Part shown: positions 1 through 8,286 of the stretch, one piece after another | How the letters are laid out: every line of letters begins with the position of its first letter | Numbering within the stretch: the stretch's first letter is position 1 | Origin: Haloferacaceae archaeon | Lineage (GTDB): Archaea; Halobacteriota; Halobacteria; Halobacteriales; Haloferacaceae | Assembly: GCA_028274865.1 (NCBI GenBank) | Contig: JAQCMY010000261.1 | Span: forward strand, 1-38,845 | Length of the DNA: 38,845 nt | Reading direction: 5' to 3' | Made by a program: the position numbers and the translations under genes | The notes under the pieces: generated by a model | Seen by the model: only the letters and a program-made list of their open reading frames with translations | The model's database searches: none | Told to the model about the DNA's origin: nothing

Positions 1-143
1 ACCGCACCGTCCGGTACAGGTGGGAGGCAGCGGACAACTGGGACGAGTGGGACACGCAGCCGATCGCCGAGGTGAACAGCCGCGTCGGCGAACTCGCCGA
101 CGACGGCGACGGGTGGCGCCTCGTCGACGACGGGGACGGCTGA
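1..143 (+). CDS. C-terminal fragment of an unrecognised protein
   Basis: The window opens inside a gene. A frame runs from base 3 to the TGA at 141-143 and encodes about 46 residues rich in Trp, Asp and Glu, ending V-D-D-G-D-G. The acidic composition is typical of a haloarchaeal protein, and this is the only frame here that looks like coding sequence. The start and most of the protein lie outside the window. I do not recognise a family, so no function is assigned. Confidence 0.6.
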   Translation, partial: RTVRYRWEAADNWDEWDTQPIAEVNSRVGELADDGDGWRLVDDGDG

Positions 144-479
144 CGGGGCTGTTCACCGCGGAACGGCGGACCGACGTTCGGTTCGGTCTCGAGCGTCGCC
201 CGTGGGGCGTCTGTCTCGTCCGCCTCGACCGACGTCTCGACGGCCAGCGGTCGGGCCGCTCGGACGCGTCGTCGGCTGCCGGACACCGGACCTCCGGCTC
301 CGGGTCCGCGAGGAACACGGCGCGCTTCGGCAGGTGCCGCCGACCGTCTGAGTGTCGTCATACGGGCCGATCCGGCGGGAGGCGGAGTTTCACGCTCCGT
401 AGTCGGTCGCGCCGTTTGAAGTGCCGGGTCGGGCGAACCACACGTCACCGCCGAACTGCCGGCGGGCCGTACTCGACAG
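144..479. other. Intergenic stretch without a supported gene
   Basis: These 336 bases separate the leading gene fragment from the pilin gene. Both strands are open for long stretches because of high GC, but the translations are Arg-rich and lack the acidic haloarchaeal signature. No tRNA, hairpin or repeat was found. The last part presumably contains the pilin promoter and a 5' leader; I see no convincing TATA box 25-30 nt upstream of the pilin ATG. Confidence 0.5.
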
Positions 480-914
480 ATGGAACTCAGACCCCTCCTC
501 GCGGACGAACACGCGGTCAGCCCGGTTGTCGCGGTGGTCCTGATGGTGGCGGTCACCGTCGCCCTCGCCGCCGTCGTCGGCACGACTGTCCTCGGTGCCG
601 GACAGGGAGTCGAGCCGAACCCCGCGCCACAGGCGTCGTTCGGCTTCGACTTCGACGAGAGCAGCCAGGAGGTCGACGTGACCCACCGCGGCGGCGACCG
701 CATCGAGGTCGGCGAGAACGCCCGGCGCGTGGCGCTGGTCTCGACTGCGAGTTCGGCTGCTGTCTGGATCGACTCGTCTGGCCAGCGCATCGCTGCCGGC
801 GACACGTACGACGGCTACGACTACGGGGCGCCGGAGGCGACGGTGCGGGTCGTCTGGGAGGGCGAGAAAAACGACAGTTCGGCCACGCTGGCGCAGCAGG
901 AGGCGCCGGCCTGA
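480..914 (+). CDS. Archaeal type IV pilin (Pilin_N/DUF1628 family)
   Basis: A 144-residue secreted pilin-like protein. Residues 1-12 form a short charged leader ending E-H-A, followed by V-S-P-V-V and one hydrophobic helix (residues about 13-40). This is the class III signal layout cleaved by the prepilin peptidase PibD in haloarchaea; His occupies the place where Arg or Lys is more usual just before the cleavage site. The rest is an acidic soluble domain. Family knowledge: such proteins assemble through the N-terminal helix into surface pili used for adhesion. No pilus assembly ATPase or membrane platform gene is nearby, so this is a solitary pilin that would use machinery encoded elsewhere. 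ATG start chosen because the leader fits; family assignment is firm, specific role unknown. Confidence 0.85.
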   Translation: MELRPLLADEHAVSPVVAVVLMVAVTVALAAVVGTTVLGAGQGVEPNPAPQASFGFDFDESSQEVDVTHRGGDRIEVGENARRVALVSTASSAAVWIDSSGQRIAAGDTYDGYDYGAPEATVRVVWEGEKNDSSATLAQQEAPA

Positions 915-975
915 CGCGCCGGCGGTCCGGTCCCGCCCCGGCGAACTTTTGCGTGTTCCGCCGGTCCGTAGAGGC

Positions 976-1470
976 GTGACGCCCGCGACTGCGCTGGCCC
1001 TGCTCCTGCCCGCCGGCGTCCTCGCCGGCCTCGCCGGTACGGTCGTCATGGACGTCCCGATGGCCCGCCACCGGGAGGGCTGGACGCCGGCGTTCGTCGC
1101 CGCGAGCGTCCTGCGCCGGACCGACCCGGGTGCCGTGGCGTTCCGGGACGCGGCGGTCGTCCACCACGCCGCCGGGGTCGCCGCGGGTGTGCTGTACGCG
1201 CTCGTCGCCGCGCCGCTCGCCGTCGCACTGGCCGACACGCCGGCGACGCCGGGGGTCGCGGCGCTCCCGGTCGTCGCACACGGCCTCGCCGTCGCCGTCG
1301 TCGTCGGGGTCGTCTACGGCCTCTTCGCGTACGTCGTCTTCCCGCGCGCCGGACGGGCGGTCGACGACGACCGCGGAACCGAGGTCCGTGGCCAGTGGCT
1401 GCGGTCTGTCGCCGTCTTCGGCGCGACGTTCGCCGTCGCAGTTCCCGCCCTGGCGGCTGCCGCCGGCTGA
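976..1470 (+). CDS. Small integral membrane protein, unknown function
   Basis: A protein of about 164 residues with roughly four hydrophobic segments: residues about 5-25, 55-75, 85-110 and 145-163. A soluble loop containing M-D-V-P-M-A-R-H follows the first helix. I chose the GTG at 976 because an A/T-rich box (ACTTTT, about 945-950) lies about 28 nt upstream, the usual spacing for a leaderless haloarchaeal transcript. A TTG at 949 would add nine residues and destroy that arrangement. The gene lies between a pilin and a nucleoside phosphorylase on the same strand, but gaps of about 50-60 nt make an operon uncertain. I do not recognise a characterised family. Confidence 0.7.
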   Translation: MTPATALALLLPAGVLAGLAGTVVMDVPMARHREGWTPAFVAASVLRRTDPGAVAFRDAAVVHHAAGVAAGVLYALVAAPLAVALADTPATPGVAALPVVAHGLAVAVVVGVVYGLFAYVVFPRAGRAVDDDRGTEVRGQWLRSVAVFGATFAVAVPALAAAAG

Positions 1471-1520
1471 CCACGGCCCACGAGCGCCGGGGTTTTCTCA
1501 CGCGGGACGGAACCGGGCGT

Positions 1521-2249
1521 ATGACCCAGCCGCACCTGCTCGTCGAAGCGGGCGACGTCAACGACCTCGTGCTCGTTCCGGGCGACCCGGGACGCGTCGA
1601 GCGCATCGCCGCGCGCTGTGACGAGCGCCGCGAGGTCGCGCGCAACCGCGAGTACCTGATCGTCGACGCCGAGTACGAGGGACAGCCGCTGACCATCTGC
1701 TCGACGGGCATCGGCTCGCCCTCCGCCGCGATCGCCGCCGAGGAACTCGCCGCCGTCGGCGCCGAGACGCTCGTGCGCGTCGGAACGACGGGCGCGCTCC
1801 AGCCGTCGATGGACGTCGGAGACGTCGTCGTCGCCACCGCCGCGGGCAAGGAGGAGGGGACGAGCCGGCGCTACGAGTCGGTCGAGTATCCCGCGGTGCC
1901 GGACTTCGAGACGACCCGTGCGCTCGTCGACGCCGCGGAGGCCCGGGACGAGGACGTCCACGTCGGACCGGTCGTCACCGACGACGCGTACTACGCCGAG
2001 ACCGAGGCGCGCGTCGCGGACTGGACCGCCGCCGGACTGCTCGCCGTCGAGATGGAGGCCGCGGCGCTGTTCACCGTCGCGCGGCGGGAGGGGATGCGGG
2101 CCGGCGCGCTCTGTACCGTCGACGGCAACCTCGCCGCCGGGACACAGAAGACCGAGGCCGCCGACGGCGAGGAGCTGCCCGCGAAGGCGCGGAACAACGT
2201 CGAGCGGACGATCGGCGTCGCGCTCGAGGCCGCGACGACGCTGGCCTGA
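1521..2249 (+). CDS. udp: Uridine phosphorylase / nucleoside phosphorylase family
   Basis: A 242-residue cytosolic enzyme of the PNP/UDP family, which uses phosphate to split nucleosides (here most likely uridine) into base and ribose 1-phosphate. Visible signatures are V-P-G-D-P-G-R near residue 20 (phosphate loop), S-T-G-I-G-S-P near residue 60, G-T-T-G-A-L-Q near residue 92 and V-E-M-E-A-A-A-L near residue 177 (ribose-binding Glu region). Length matches the uridine phosphorylase group. The ATG at 1521 is chosen because M-T-Q-P-H-L begins just before the first conserved strand; the frame upstream is Arg-rich and non-coding in character. Substrate preference among pyrimidine nucleosides cannot be settled from sequence. 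It fits a pyrimidine salvage role together with pyrG further downstream. Confidence 0.9.
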   Translation: MTQPHLLVEAGDVNDLVLVPGDPGRVERIAARCDERREVARNREYLIVDAEYEGQPLTICSTGIGSPSAAIAAEELAAVGAETLVRVGTTGALQPSMDVGDVVVATAAGKEEGTSRRYESVEYPAVPDFETTRALVDAAEARDEDVHVGPVVTDDAYYAETEARVADWTAAGLLAVEMEAAALFTVARREGMRAGALCTVDGNLAAGTQKTEAADGEELPAKARNNVERTIGVALEAATTLA

Positions 2250-2431
2250 GTGGCCCGCGACCGCGACGACCGTCGCCCGTCCCGGATCCGGGGCCGGGGC
2301 CGGACCGCCGCCGTGGCCCGTCGAATTCGCCGGGTCGAGCGCCGCGAGGCCGGCGAGACACGCAGCTGGCTAGCACCGACAGCCTCCGACACCCCACCGT
2401 CGTCGTCGCGGTGCCCGGGCCCGTCGGAGCG

Positions 2432-2880
2432 GTGACCTCCCTCTCGGCGACCGTCGAGATGGTCTCGGCTCTCCTGCTCCCGCCGCTGGCCGCCGGTGCG
2501 TACACCCCGTTCGCCGGTGCGTACACCCCGTTCGCCGACCCGGAGGACCGGTACGTCAACCCGCGGCGGTTCGTCGGCGGGCTGACCGCCGGGGCGGCCT
2601 GTGGCGTCGGCGCGGTCGAGCTCTCGGGCACCGGGACGACACCGGGGATCGACCCGCCCGCCGCCGGCCTCGCCGTCTTCCTCACCGCGCTGGTGACCCG
2701 AGCCGTCGCCGTCGGGCTCGACGGCGCTGCTGGTCCTCGCCACCGGCGTGACGGGTCTCGCCTTTCTCGCCCGGATGGTCGGCTCGGCCCTGCTCGTCGC
2801 CGGCGTCGGTCGGGTCGTGTCGCCGACGTTCGAACGGCTCGGGCGCACGGACGTGGGCGTCGTCAGTCGCCGGCGAGTGA
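2432..2880 (+). pseudogene. Frameshifted membrane-protein gene (no known family)
   Basis: Hydrophobic haloarchaeal coding sequence starts in one frame (GTG at 2432, alternatives 2411 or ATG 2459) and runs through S-A-L-L-L-P-P-L and F-V-G-G-L-T-A-G. At about 2712-2720 that frame turns Arg-rich, while the +1 frame takes over with another membrane-like stretch, T-A-L-L-V-L-A-T-G-V-T-G, ending near E-R-L-G-R-T-D-V-G. The continuing frame has no stop before the convergent channel gene; the nearest plausible end is the TGA at 2878-2880 in the third frame. Rejoined, it would be a roughly 145-residue protein with three or four helices. A perfect 21-bp tandem duplication lies near its start. Either a decayed gene or a sequencing error; the end coordinate is approximate. 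Confidence 0.55.
2491..2536 (+). repeat. 21-bp perfect tandem duplication
   Basis: The 21-mer at 2491-2511 is repeated exactly at 2512-2532, followed by four more matching bases. In the coding frame it duplicates seven residues (G-A-Y-T-P-F-A twice) and keeps the frame. It lies inside the frameshifted membrane-protein gene. Confidence 0.95.
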
Positions 2881-2897
2881 CACTACGGGCGCCGGGG

Positions 2898-4055
2898 TCA
2901 CCGCTCGCCCATCAGCTCCTCTGCCGTCCGCTCCGCGGCGGAGGCGTCGGCGGGGTCGCCGAGCGCCGAGCGGACGAGCAGCCGGCCCCCGATCGTCGCC
3001 GGGCTGATGACGGTGTTCGCCCCCGCCCGCTCCAGCTTGCGGACGTTCTCGCGGTGGGTCACGGCGGCGACGATACGGAGGTCCGGGTTGAGCTGGCGGG
3101 CGGTGAGGATGGCGAGCGCGTCCGCGGCGTCGTCGTTCGTCGCCGCGACGGCGGCACGGGCGCGCTCGACGCCGGCGCGGTCCAGCGTCTCCTCGTCGCT
3201 CGGGTCGCCCGCGAGGACGGGGACGTCGTGCTCGCGGAGCCCTCGGGCGCGCTCCTCCGGCGTGACGACGAGGTACTGCTCGTCCCCGAGTTCGTCCAGC
3301 ACCGGCTCGGTGAGGTCGCCGTAGCCGAGAACGACCACGTGTCTGTCGAGCGTCTCCAGGTCTGTCTCGTTCATGCCTCCGAGGGCGCGTGCCAAGCGTG
3401 CCTCGATCGCCGGGGTCAAAAGCACCCCGAGGGCGACGGCAAAGGCGGCGACGTTGACGAGGAGCGCCGAGACCCCGAACAGCCGTGCGATCTGCGACTG
3501 TGGCGCGATGTCGCCGTAGCCGACCGTCGAGCCGGTGACGACGGTGAAGTAGAACGCGTCGGTGACGGTGGCGATCCCACTGAACTCGTCCCGGAGGACG
3601 AAGGCCCCGACGGTCCCGTACGCCTGCGCGCCGACGATCGCCGCAACCGCGGCCAGCTGTGTCGGTGTCGGGTCGAACTCGCGGGTGAACTGCCGGCGGC
3701 TGAACAGGAGCGCCGGGGCCGCCGCCGCCGAGGCGACGACGAGCGGGACGGAGAGCGCGCTCGACTGGATCAGCCCCTGCGCGGCGGCGACCGGCAGGAG
3801 GCCGAGCGAGGCGTACCACCCGAGGCGGTAGCCACGGTCGAGCGACGCCGCCGAGGCGAACAGCAGAAATCCCGTCAGCGCCCCGGTGAATCCGGCGACC
3901 TGCTGGACCACGCTCGGAACCACCCGGGCGAACGGCCCGCCGATGCCGCCGGTGCCGATGTCGACCACCCCCGTGATCACCGACAGGAGGGCGACGACGG
4001 CAACCGCCGACACCGTCGCACGGGTTCCGAGGCGGGCGATACGGCTCTCGCTCAC
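2898..4055 (-). CDS. Potassium channel with C-terminal RCK (TrkA-N) NAD-binding domain
   Basis: A 385-residue membrane protein that conducts or senses K+. Several hydrophobic helices occupy residues about 12-215. A pore loop carries the canonical filter T-V-G-Y-G at residues 177-181, followed by a last transmembrane helix. Residues about 239-375 form a Rossmann RCK domain starting V-V-V-L-G-Y-G-D, a dinucleotide-binding glycine motif that gates such channels. There are more helices before the pore than in a simple two-helix channel, as in several haloarchaeal members. GTG start at 4055; TGA at 2898-2900. It is transcribed alone, convergent with the broken membrane-protein gene. K+ handling is central to salt-in halophiles, which fits the host. 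Ion selectivity is inferred from the filter. Confidence 0.9.
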   Translation of the reverse strand: MSESRIARLGTRATVSAVAVVALLSVITGVVDIGTGGIGGPFARVVPSVVQQVAGFTGALTGFLLFASAASLDRGYRLGWYASLGLLPVAAAQGLIQSSALSVPLVVASAAAAPALLFSRRQFTREFDPTPTQLAAVAAIVGAQAYGTVGAFVLRDEFSGIATVTDAFYFTVVTGSTVGYGDIAPQSQIARLFGVSALLVNVAAFAVALGVLLTPAIEARLARALGGMNETDLETLDRHVVVLGYGDLTEPVLDELGDEQYLVVTPEERARGLREHDVPVLAGDPSDEETLDRAGVERARAAVAATNDDAADALAILTARQLNPDLRIVAAVTHRENVRKLERAGANTVISPATIGGRLLVRSALGDPADASAAERTAEELMGER

Positions 4056-4204
4056 GGCGAGGGGTCGACGGCAGCTGGTATGAAACGTCCGGGTTCGGCT
4101 CAGTCCAGCCGTCTGGCCCGTCGACGGGGACCGTCGCGGGGCTGGATCCGCGGGCGCCGTGGCCGACCGCGTAATCCTTGTTCCTCCGGCCCCTCTGGCA
4201 CGAC

Positions 4205-4504
4205 ATGACAGAAGGCGACGTCGAGGTGACGGTGCGGCTGTTCGCCGACCTCGCCGAGGCGGCGGAGAGCCGCGTCGTGACCGTGTCGGTGCCGCCGGAC
4301 GCGACGGTCGGTGCGGCGCTCGACGCGCTCGTCGCCGAGCGCCCGGCGGTCGGCGAGCGGCTGTTCGACGGCGACGCGGTGCGACAGGGCTACACCGTCG
4401 CGCTCGACGGCGAGACGGTCGAGCCGTCGGCGCCGCTGGCGGGCGACGAACTCGCGGTGTTCCCGCCGGTGACCGGCGGAGCCGCCGGCTCGAGACGGGA
4501 GTGA
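4205..4504 (+). CDS. SAMP/MoaD-like ubiquitin-fold protein with a tail after the di-glycine
   Basis: A 99-residue beta-grasp protein of the MoaD/ThiS/SAMP1 type. It opens with V-R-L-F-A-D-L-A-E and ends E-L-A-V-F-P-P-V-T-G-G at residues 82-92, the standard C-terminal motif that is adenylated by UbaA-type E1 enzymes for sulfur transfer or protein conjugation. Normally the second Gly is the last residue. Here seven more residues (A-A-G-S-R-R-E, 93-99) follow before the TGA, so activation would need removal of this tail. The ATG at 4205 is preceded by a TATA-like GTAATCCTTG at 4171-4180, fitting a leaderless transcript. No molybdopterin or E1 gene is adjacent. Alternatives are a MoaD for molybdopterin synthase or a SAMP paralogue; the fold assignment is secure. 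Confidence 0.88.
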   Translation: MTEGDVEVTVRLFADLAEAAESRVVTVSVPPDATVGAALDALVAERPAVGERLFDGDAVRQGYTVALDGETVEPSAPLAGDELAVFPPVTGGAAGSRRE

Positions 4505-4580
4505 CGCCGGCGACGAGACGAGACGACGCGGGACAGTCACGAGAGCCGGCGGACCGACCGCGGAGGCGGCTCTCCTGGCG

Positions 4581-5456
4581 CTACTCGGGGCGCGGCCGGG
4601 CGGTGAACAGCGTCTGGACGACCGAGAACGGGTCGTACAGCGACTGGTGGCACTGGCAGTAGACCTCGTTTGCGTCGCCGAACGTCGCCGCGTCGGCGGT
4701 CTGTTTCCAGCCCGGCACACAGCAAAAGTGCGTACACTTGTTCAGCCACGCGACGACGCCCCGGTCGGTCGCGGCCTGGAGCCACGACCGGGCCGTGTCC
4801 GTGATGTCGCCCTCGCCGTTCGCGAGGCGCTCGACGAGCGGACTGCGGATGACCTGGACCGGTATCGTCGACTCGGCCTCCTGCGAGCGCCACGTCGCGG
4901 TTGCGGGCTTGCCGAGCGGGTCGCCGAACTCGTTGTTCCACGTCTCGTAGTCGCCGAAGTCGTCGATGTTCAGCGGGTCGTCCTCCTCGTAGGCCTCGCC
5001 CTGCCAGTCGTAGGCGGGGTTCGACCCGACGCGAAACAGGTTGTCGCTCTCGTAGGTCGGGTCGAGGCCGGCGTACGACTCGACGCCGCAGTACTGGAAC
5101 CACTCCTGGGTGTACGTCGTCCCGCTGTTCTTGAAGTTCTCCTCGCTGGCGATCTGGACCCGGAGCCCCCCCTCGTTCACCGTCTGGACCTCCGGCCACA
5201 CGCCGCGGATGTCGCCGTCGCCGGTGACCTCGACCGGGACCATCGGCATCCCGCGTGGCGCGGGGCCGCCGACGTTCTCGATCGCCCACGACTGCGTGGT
5301 CCCACCTCCGGCGCCGCTGGAGCTGGTGGCGGAGTTGACCGTGACGACGCCGGTGCCGCCGACGCCGACGAGCGTCGCGCCGCCGACGACACCCTTGACG
5401 AACCGGCGCCGGCCAGAGTCGTCGGGATACTTGTCGCTCCCGTCGTCCGCGCTCAT
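4581..5456 (-). CDS. petA: Rieske [2Fe-2S] protein, Tat-exported (cytochrome bc-type subunit)
   Basis: A 291-residue exported iron-sulfur protein, probably the Rieske subunit of a quinol-oxidising cytochrome bc-type complex on the outer face of the membrane. A twin-arginine motif (G-R-R-R-F-V-K) precedes a hydrophobic segment at residues about 22-42. Cluster motif I is C241-T-H243-F-C-C246 and motif II is C267-Q-C269-H270-Q-S. C241, H243, C267 and H270 are the expected ligands, and C246-C269 the expected disulfide. The usual Gly of motif I is Cys245, and the Gly after the second His is Gln. A long acidic insert separates the signal from the cluster domain. ATG at 5456 gives the best signal peptide. 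No cytochrome b or halocyanin gene is adjacent, so the complex membership is inferred. It diverges from pyrG. Confidence 0.85.
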   Translation of the reverse strand: MSADDGSDKYPDDSGRRRFVKGVVGGATLVGVGGTGVVTVNSATSSSGAGGGTTQSWAIENVGGPAPRGMPMVPVEVTGDGDIRGVWPEVQTVNEGGLRVQIASEENFKNSGTTYTQEWFQYCGVESYAGLDPTYESDNLFRVGSNPAYDWQGEAYEEDDPLNIDDFGDYETWNNEFGDPLGKPATATWRSQEAESTIPVQVIRSPLVERLANGEGDITDTARSWLQAATDRGVVAWLNKCTHFCCVPGWKQTADAATFGDANEVYCQCHQSLYDPFSVVQTLFTARPRPE

Positions 5457-5527
5457 AGTTCGGCTCTTCGAGTCGGTACGCAAAAGCCTGACGACAGCCG
5501 TCTGGCAGCCGCTCGCCCCTCCGAAAC

Positions 5528-5536
5528 GTTCTTTGA
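5528..5536 (+). promoter_or_regulatory. TATA-like box for pyrG-guaA
   Basis: GTTCTTTGA is centred about 26 nt upstream of the pyrG ATG, the spacing expected for a leaderless archaeal promoter. There is no Shine-Dalgarno sequence before the ATG. Confidence 0.5.
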
Positions 5537-5557
5537 GGGCGCTCGTACACGGGCAGT

Positions 5558-7207
5558 ATGCCGACGCACTCGACGGACTACGATCCCGACAAGGGACGCA
5601 AGTTCGTCTTCGTGACGGGGGGTGTGATGTCCGGGCTCGGAAAGGGTATCACGGCGGCCTCGACCGGCCGACTGCTCTCGAACGCGGGGTTCGACGTGAC
5701 CGCGGTGAAGATCGACCCGTACCTGAACGTCGACGCCGGGACGATGAACCCGTACCAGCACGGCGAGGTGTACGTCCTGAAAGACGGCGGGGAGGTCGAC
5801 CTCGACCTCGGAAACTACGAGCGGTTCCTCGACACGGACATGACCTCCGACCACAACGTGACGACGGGGAAGGTGTACCGCGACGTGATCGAGTCCGAGC
5901 GCGCCGGCGACTACCTCGGGCGTACGGTTCAGATCATCCCCCACGTCACCGACGACATCAAGCGTCGGATCCGGGAGGCCGCGGAGGAGACCGACGTCTG
6001 TCTCGTCGAGGTCGGCGGAACCGTCGGCGACATCGAGGGGATGCCGTACCTCGAGGCCCTGCGTCAGTTCGCGAACGAGGAGGACGACGACGACCTCCTG
6101 TTCGTCCACGTCACGCTCGTCCCGTACTCGCAGAACGGCGAACAGAAGACGAAGCCGACCCAGCACTCGGTGAAGGAGCTCCGTTCAATCGGCCTCCAGC
6201 CGGACGTACTGGTCGGCCGGTGCGAGGACCGGCTGGAGGAGGACGTCCGCGAGAAGATCGCGCTGTTCTGTGACGTCCCGACAGACGCGGTGTTCTCGAA
6301 CCCCGACGTCGACGACATCTACCGCGTCCCGCTCGTCGTCGAGGACGAGGGGCTGGACGCCTACGTGATGGACGAACTCGGGCTGCGCGACGAGGCGCTC
6401 CCGGCGACAGAGCGCGACCGGACGTGGCGCGAGACGGTCACCCGCGAGCCCGAGGGCGAGGTGACCGTCGCCCTCGTCGGCAAATACGACCTCGAGGACG
6501 CGTACATCTCCGTCCACGAGGCGCTGAAACACGCCGGACTGGAGGTCGGCGTCGACGTGAACGTCGCGTGGGTCGACGCCGACGCGGCGGACGTCTACGA
6601 CAACGAGACGCTGGCCGCCGCCGACGGCGTCGTCGTCCCCGGCGGGTTCGGCGCGCGCGGAACCGGGGGGAAGATAGCGGCTGTCCGCCACGCCCGCGAG
6701 GAGAACGTCCCGTACCTCGGGCTCTGCCTCGGCTTCCAGGTGGCCGTGGTCGAACACGCCCGGACCCGCCTCGGCCTGACCGGCGCCCACTCCACCGAAC
6801 TCGACGCCGACACCCCCCACCCCGTGATCGACATCCTGCCCGAACAGCACGAGGTCGAGGAGATGGGCGGGACGATGCGGCTCGGCGCGCACACCACACA
6901 GATCGACCCGGGGACGCTCGCACACGAGGTGTACGGGTCGACAGAGTGTACGGAGCGCCACCGGCACCGATACGAGGTCAACCCCGAGTACATCGGCCGC
7001 CTCGAGACGGACGGGCTGTGTTTCTCCGGCCAGGCCGGGCCGCGGATGGAGATCGTCGAGCGGACAGACCACCCGTACTTCGTCGGGACGCAGTTCCACC
7101 CCGAGTTCCGCTCGCGGCCAGACCGCGCCAGTCCGCCGTTCGTCGGGCTGGTCGAGGCCGTCCAGGAGCGCCGGGCCGCGCGCGAGGGCCGGGAGGTCGA
7201 GGCCTGA
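5558..7207 (+). CDS. pyrG: CTP synthase (glutamine-hydrolysing)
   Basis: A 549-residue cytosolic enzyme that makes CTP from UTP, ATP and glutamine-derived ammonia. The N-terminal amidoligase domain shows [16 protein letters not shown] near residues 17-30 and [15 protein letters not shown] near residue 48. The C-terminal class I glutamine amidotransferase has nucleophile Cys390 in G-L-C-L-G-F and the pair His514/Glu516 in Q-F-H-P-E-F. Length and both domains match full-length PyrG. ATG start, and the family N-terminus (K-F-V-F-V-T-G-G) follows closely. guaA begins two bases after its stop, so the two amidotransferase-fed nucleotide genes are almost certainly one transcript. Confidence 0.98.
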   Translation: MPTHSTDYDPDKGRKFVFVTGGVMSGLGKGITAASTGRLLSNAGFDVTAVKIDPYLNVDAGTMNPYQHGEVYVLKDGGEVDLDLGNYERFLDTDMTSDHNVTTGKVYRDVIESERAGDYLGRTVQIIPHVTDDIKRRIREAAEETDVCLVEVGGTVGDIEGMPYLEALRQFANEEDDDDLLFVHVTLVPYSQNGEQKTKPTQHSVKELRSIGLQPDVLVGRCEDRLEEDVREKIALFCDVPTDAVFSNPDVDDIYRVPLVVEDEGLDAYVMDELGLRDEALPATERDRTWRETVTREPEGEVTVALVGKYDLEDAYISVHEALKHAGLEVGVDVNVAWVDADAADVYDNETLAAADGVVVPGGFGARGTGGKIAAVRHAREENVPYLGLCLGFQVAVVEHARTRLGLTGAHSTELDADTPHPVIDILPEQHEVEEMGGTMRLGAHTTQIDPGTLAHEVYGSTECTERHRHRYEVNPEYIGRLETDGLCFSGQAGPRMEIVERTDHPYFVGTQFHPEFRSRPDRASPPFVGLVEAVQERRAAREGREVEA

Positions 7208-7208
7208 G

Positions 7209-8126
7209 ATGGTCGACGTCGAGGCGTTCGTCGAGCGCGCGGTCGCGGAGGTGGACGAGGCCGTCGGCGACGGTCGAGCGGTGATCGCGCTCTCGGGCGG
7301 CGTCGACAGCGGCGTCGCGGCGGCGCTGGCCCACGAGGCGATCGGCGAGCGGCTCACGCCCGTCTACGTCGACACGGGGCTGATGCGGCAGGGCGAGACC
7401 GAACAGGTGGCGGAGACGTTCTCGTTCATGGAGTCGCTGCGGGTCGTCGACGCGCGCGACCGCTTCGTCGACGCCCTCGCGGGCGTCACCGACCCGGAGG
7501 AGAAGCGCCGCGTCGTCGGCGAGCAGTTCATCCGCGAGTTCGAGCGCGAGGCGCGCGACGCCGACGCGGACTACCTCGTCCAGGGGACGATCTACCCGGA
7601 CCGCATCGAGAGCGAGGGAAATATCAAGTCCCACCACAACGTCGGCGGCCTGCCCGAGCGGGTCGACTTCGAGGCGATCGTCGAGCCGATGCGCGAGCGC
7701 TACAAGGACGAGGTCCGGGAGGTCGCTCGCCACCTCGGACTCGCGGAGGTGACCGCCGAACGGATGCCGTTTCCCGGTCCCGGCCTCGCGGTCCGGATCG
7801 TCGGCGAGGTGACCCGCGAGAAGCTCGCGGTGGCGCGACACGCCTGCGCCGTCGTCGAGGAGGAGACCGCCGAACACGACCCGTGGCAGGCGTTCGCGGC
7901 GGTGCTCGGGCGCGCGACGGGGGTCAAGGGCGACAACCGGGTCCACGGCTGGGTCGTCGCCGTCCGCTCCGTCGAGTCCCGCGACGGGATGACCGCGCGG
8001 GCGCAGAACCTGCCGTGGGAGACGCTCCAGCGCATCCAGAGCCGGATCACGGGCGAGAGCGACGACGTCGCGCGGGTGGTGTACGACGTGACGCACAAGC
8101 CGCCGGCGACGATCGAGTACGAGTAG
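7209..8126 (+). CDS. guaA: GMP synthase subunit B (ATP pyrophosphatase and dimerisation domains)
   Basis: A 305-residue enzyme subunit that adenylates XMP and aminates it to GMP with ammonia from a separate glutaminase subunit. The N-type ATP pyrophosphatase loop S-G-G-V-D-S lies at residues 29-34. Further motifs are Y-V-D-T-G-L-M-R near 56 and L-V-Q-G-T-I-Y-P-D near 123, and the C-terminus has the GMP synthase dimerisation domain ending K-P-P-A-T-I-E-Y-E. In Archaea the glutaminase half is often a separate gene; none is present here, so it must be elsewhere. The ATG follows the pyrG stop by one base, which makes translational coupling likely. The subunit-B call is firm because the whole N-terminal amidotransferase is absent and the length is right for the split form. 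Confidence 0.95.
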   Translation: MVDVEAFVERAVAEVDEAVGDGRAVIALSGGVDSGVAAALAHEAIGERLTPVYVDTGLMRQGETEQVAETFSFMESLRVVDARDRFVDALAGVTDPEEKRRVVGEQFIREFEREARDADADYLVQGTIYPDRIESEGNIKSHHNVGGLPERVDFEAIVEPMRERYKDEVREVARHLGLAEVTAERMPFPGPGLAVRIVGEVTREKLAVARHACAVVEEETAEHDPWQAFAAVLGRATGVKGDNRVHGWVVAVRSVESRDGMTARAQNLPWETLQRIQSRITGESDDVARVVYDVTHKPPATIEYE

Positions 8127-8235
8127 AGCGCGGGGCGGCGCGAGGCGCCGGTCCGCGAGGCGAAGCGGCAAACGGAGAGCAGAGGGCGAGTCACGACGCC
8201 GGATCGCTTATCTCTGCCCCGACAGTCGATCGAGT

Positions 8236-8286
8236 GTGTACTGGACCGCGGACGACAGGGGCGGCCCCGGGGGGAGGCGGCGGTGA
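8236..8286 (+). CDS. Possible 16-residue leader peptide upstream of the 8283 gene
   Basis: A TATA-like GCTTATCTC at about 8207-8215 predicts transcription starting near 8236, exactly where a GTG opens a short frame encoding MYWTADDRGGPGGRRR. Its TGA (8284-8286) overlaps the GTG start (8283-8285) of the next gene in a GTGA arrangement. Just before that second start is a GGGGGGAGG run that would serve as a Shine-Dalgarno sequence. The geometry suggests leaderless initiation followed by coupled re-initiation. There is no protein-level evidence, so the confidence is low. Confidence 0.3.
   Translation: MYWTADDRGGPGGRRR

Noticed and set aside
1-361. Minus-strand frame starting with ATG at 361
   Set aside because: It has a partly acidic middle but runs antisense through the better-supported leading gene fragment, has no stop inside the window, and is Arg/Pro-rich at both ends.
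2748-4208. Long plus-strand frame across the potassium channel gene
   Set aside because: It is antisense to a clear channel gene and its translation is Arg-rich without motifs. Only its first about 40 codons were used, as the second half of the frameshifted gene.
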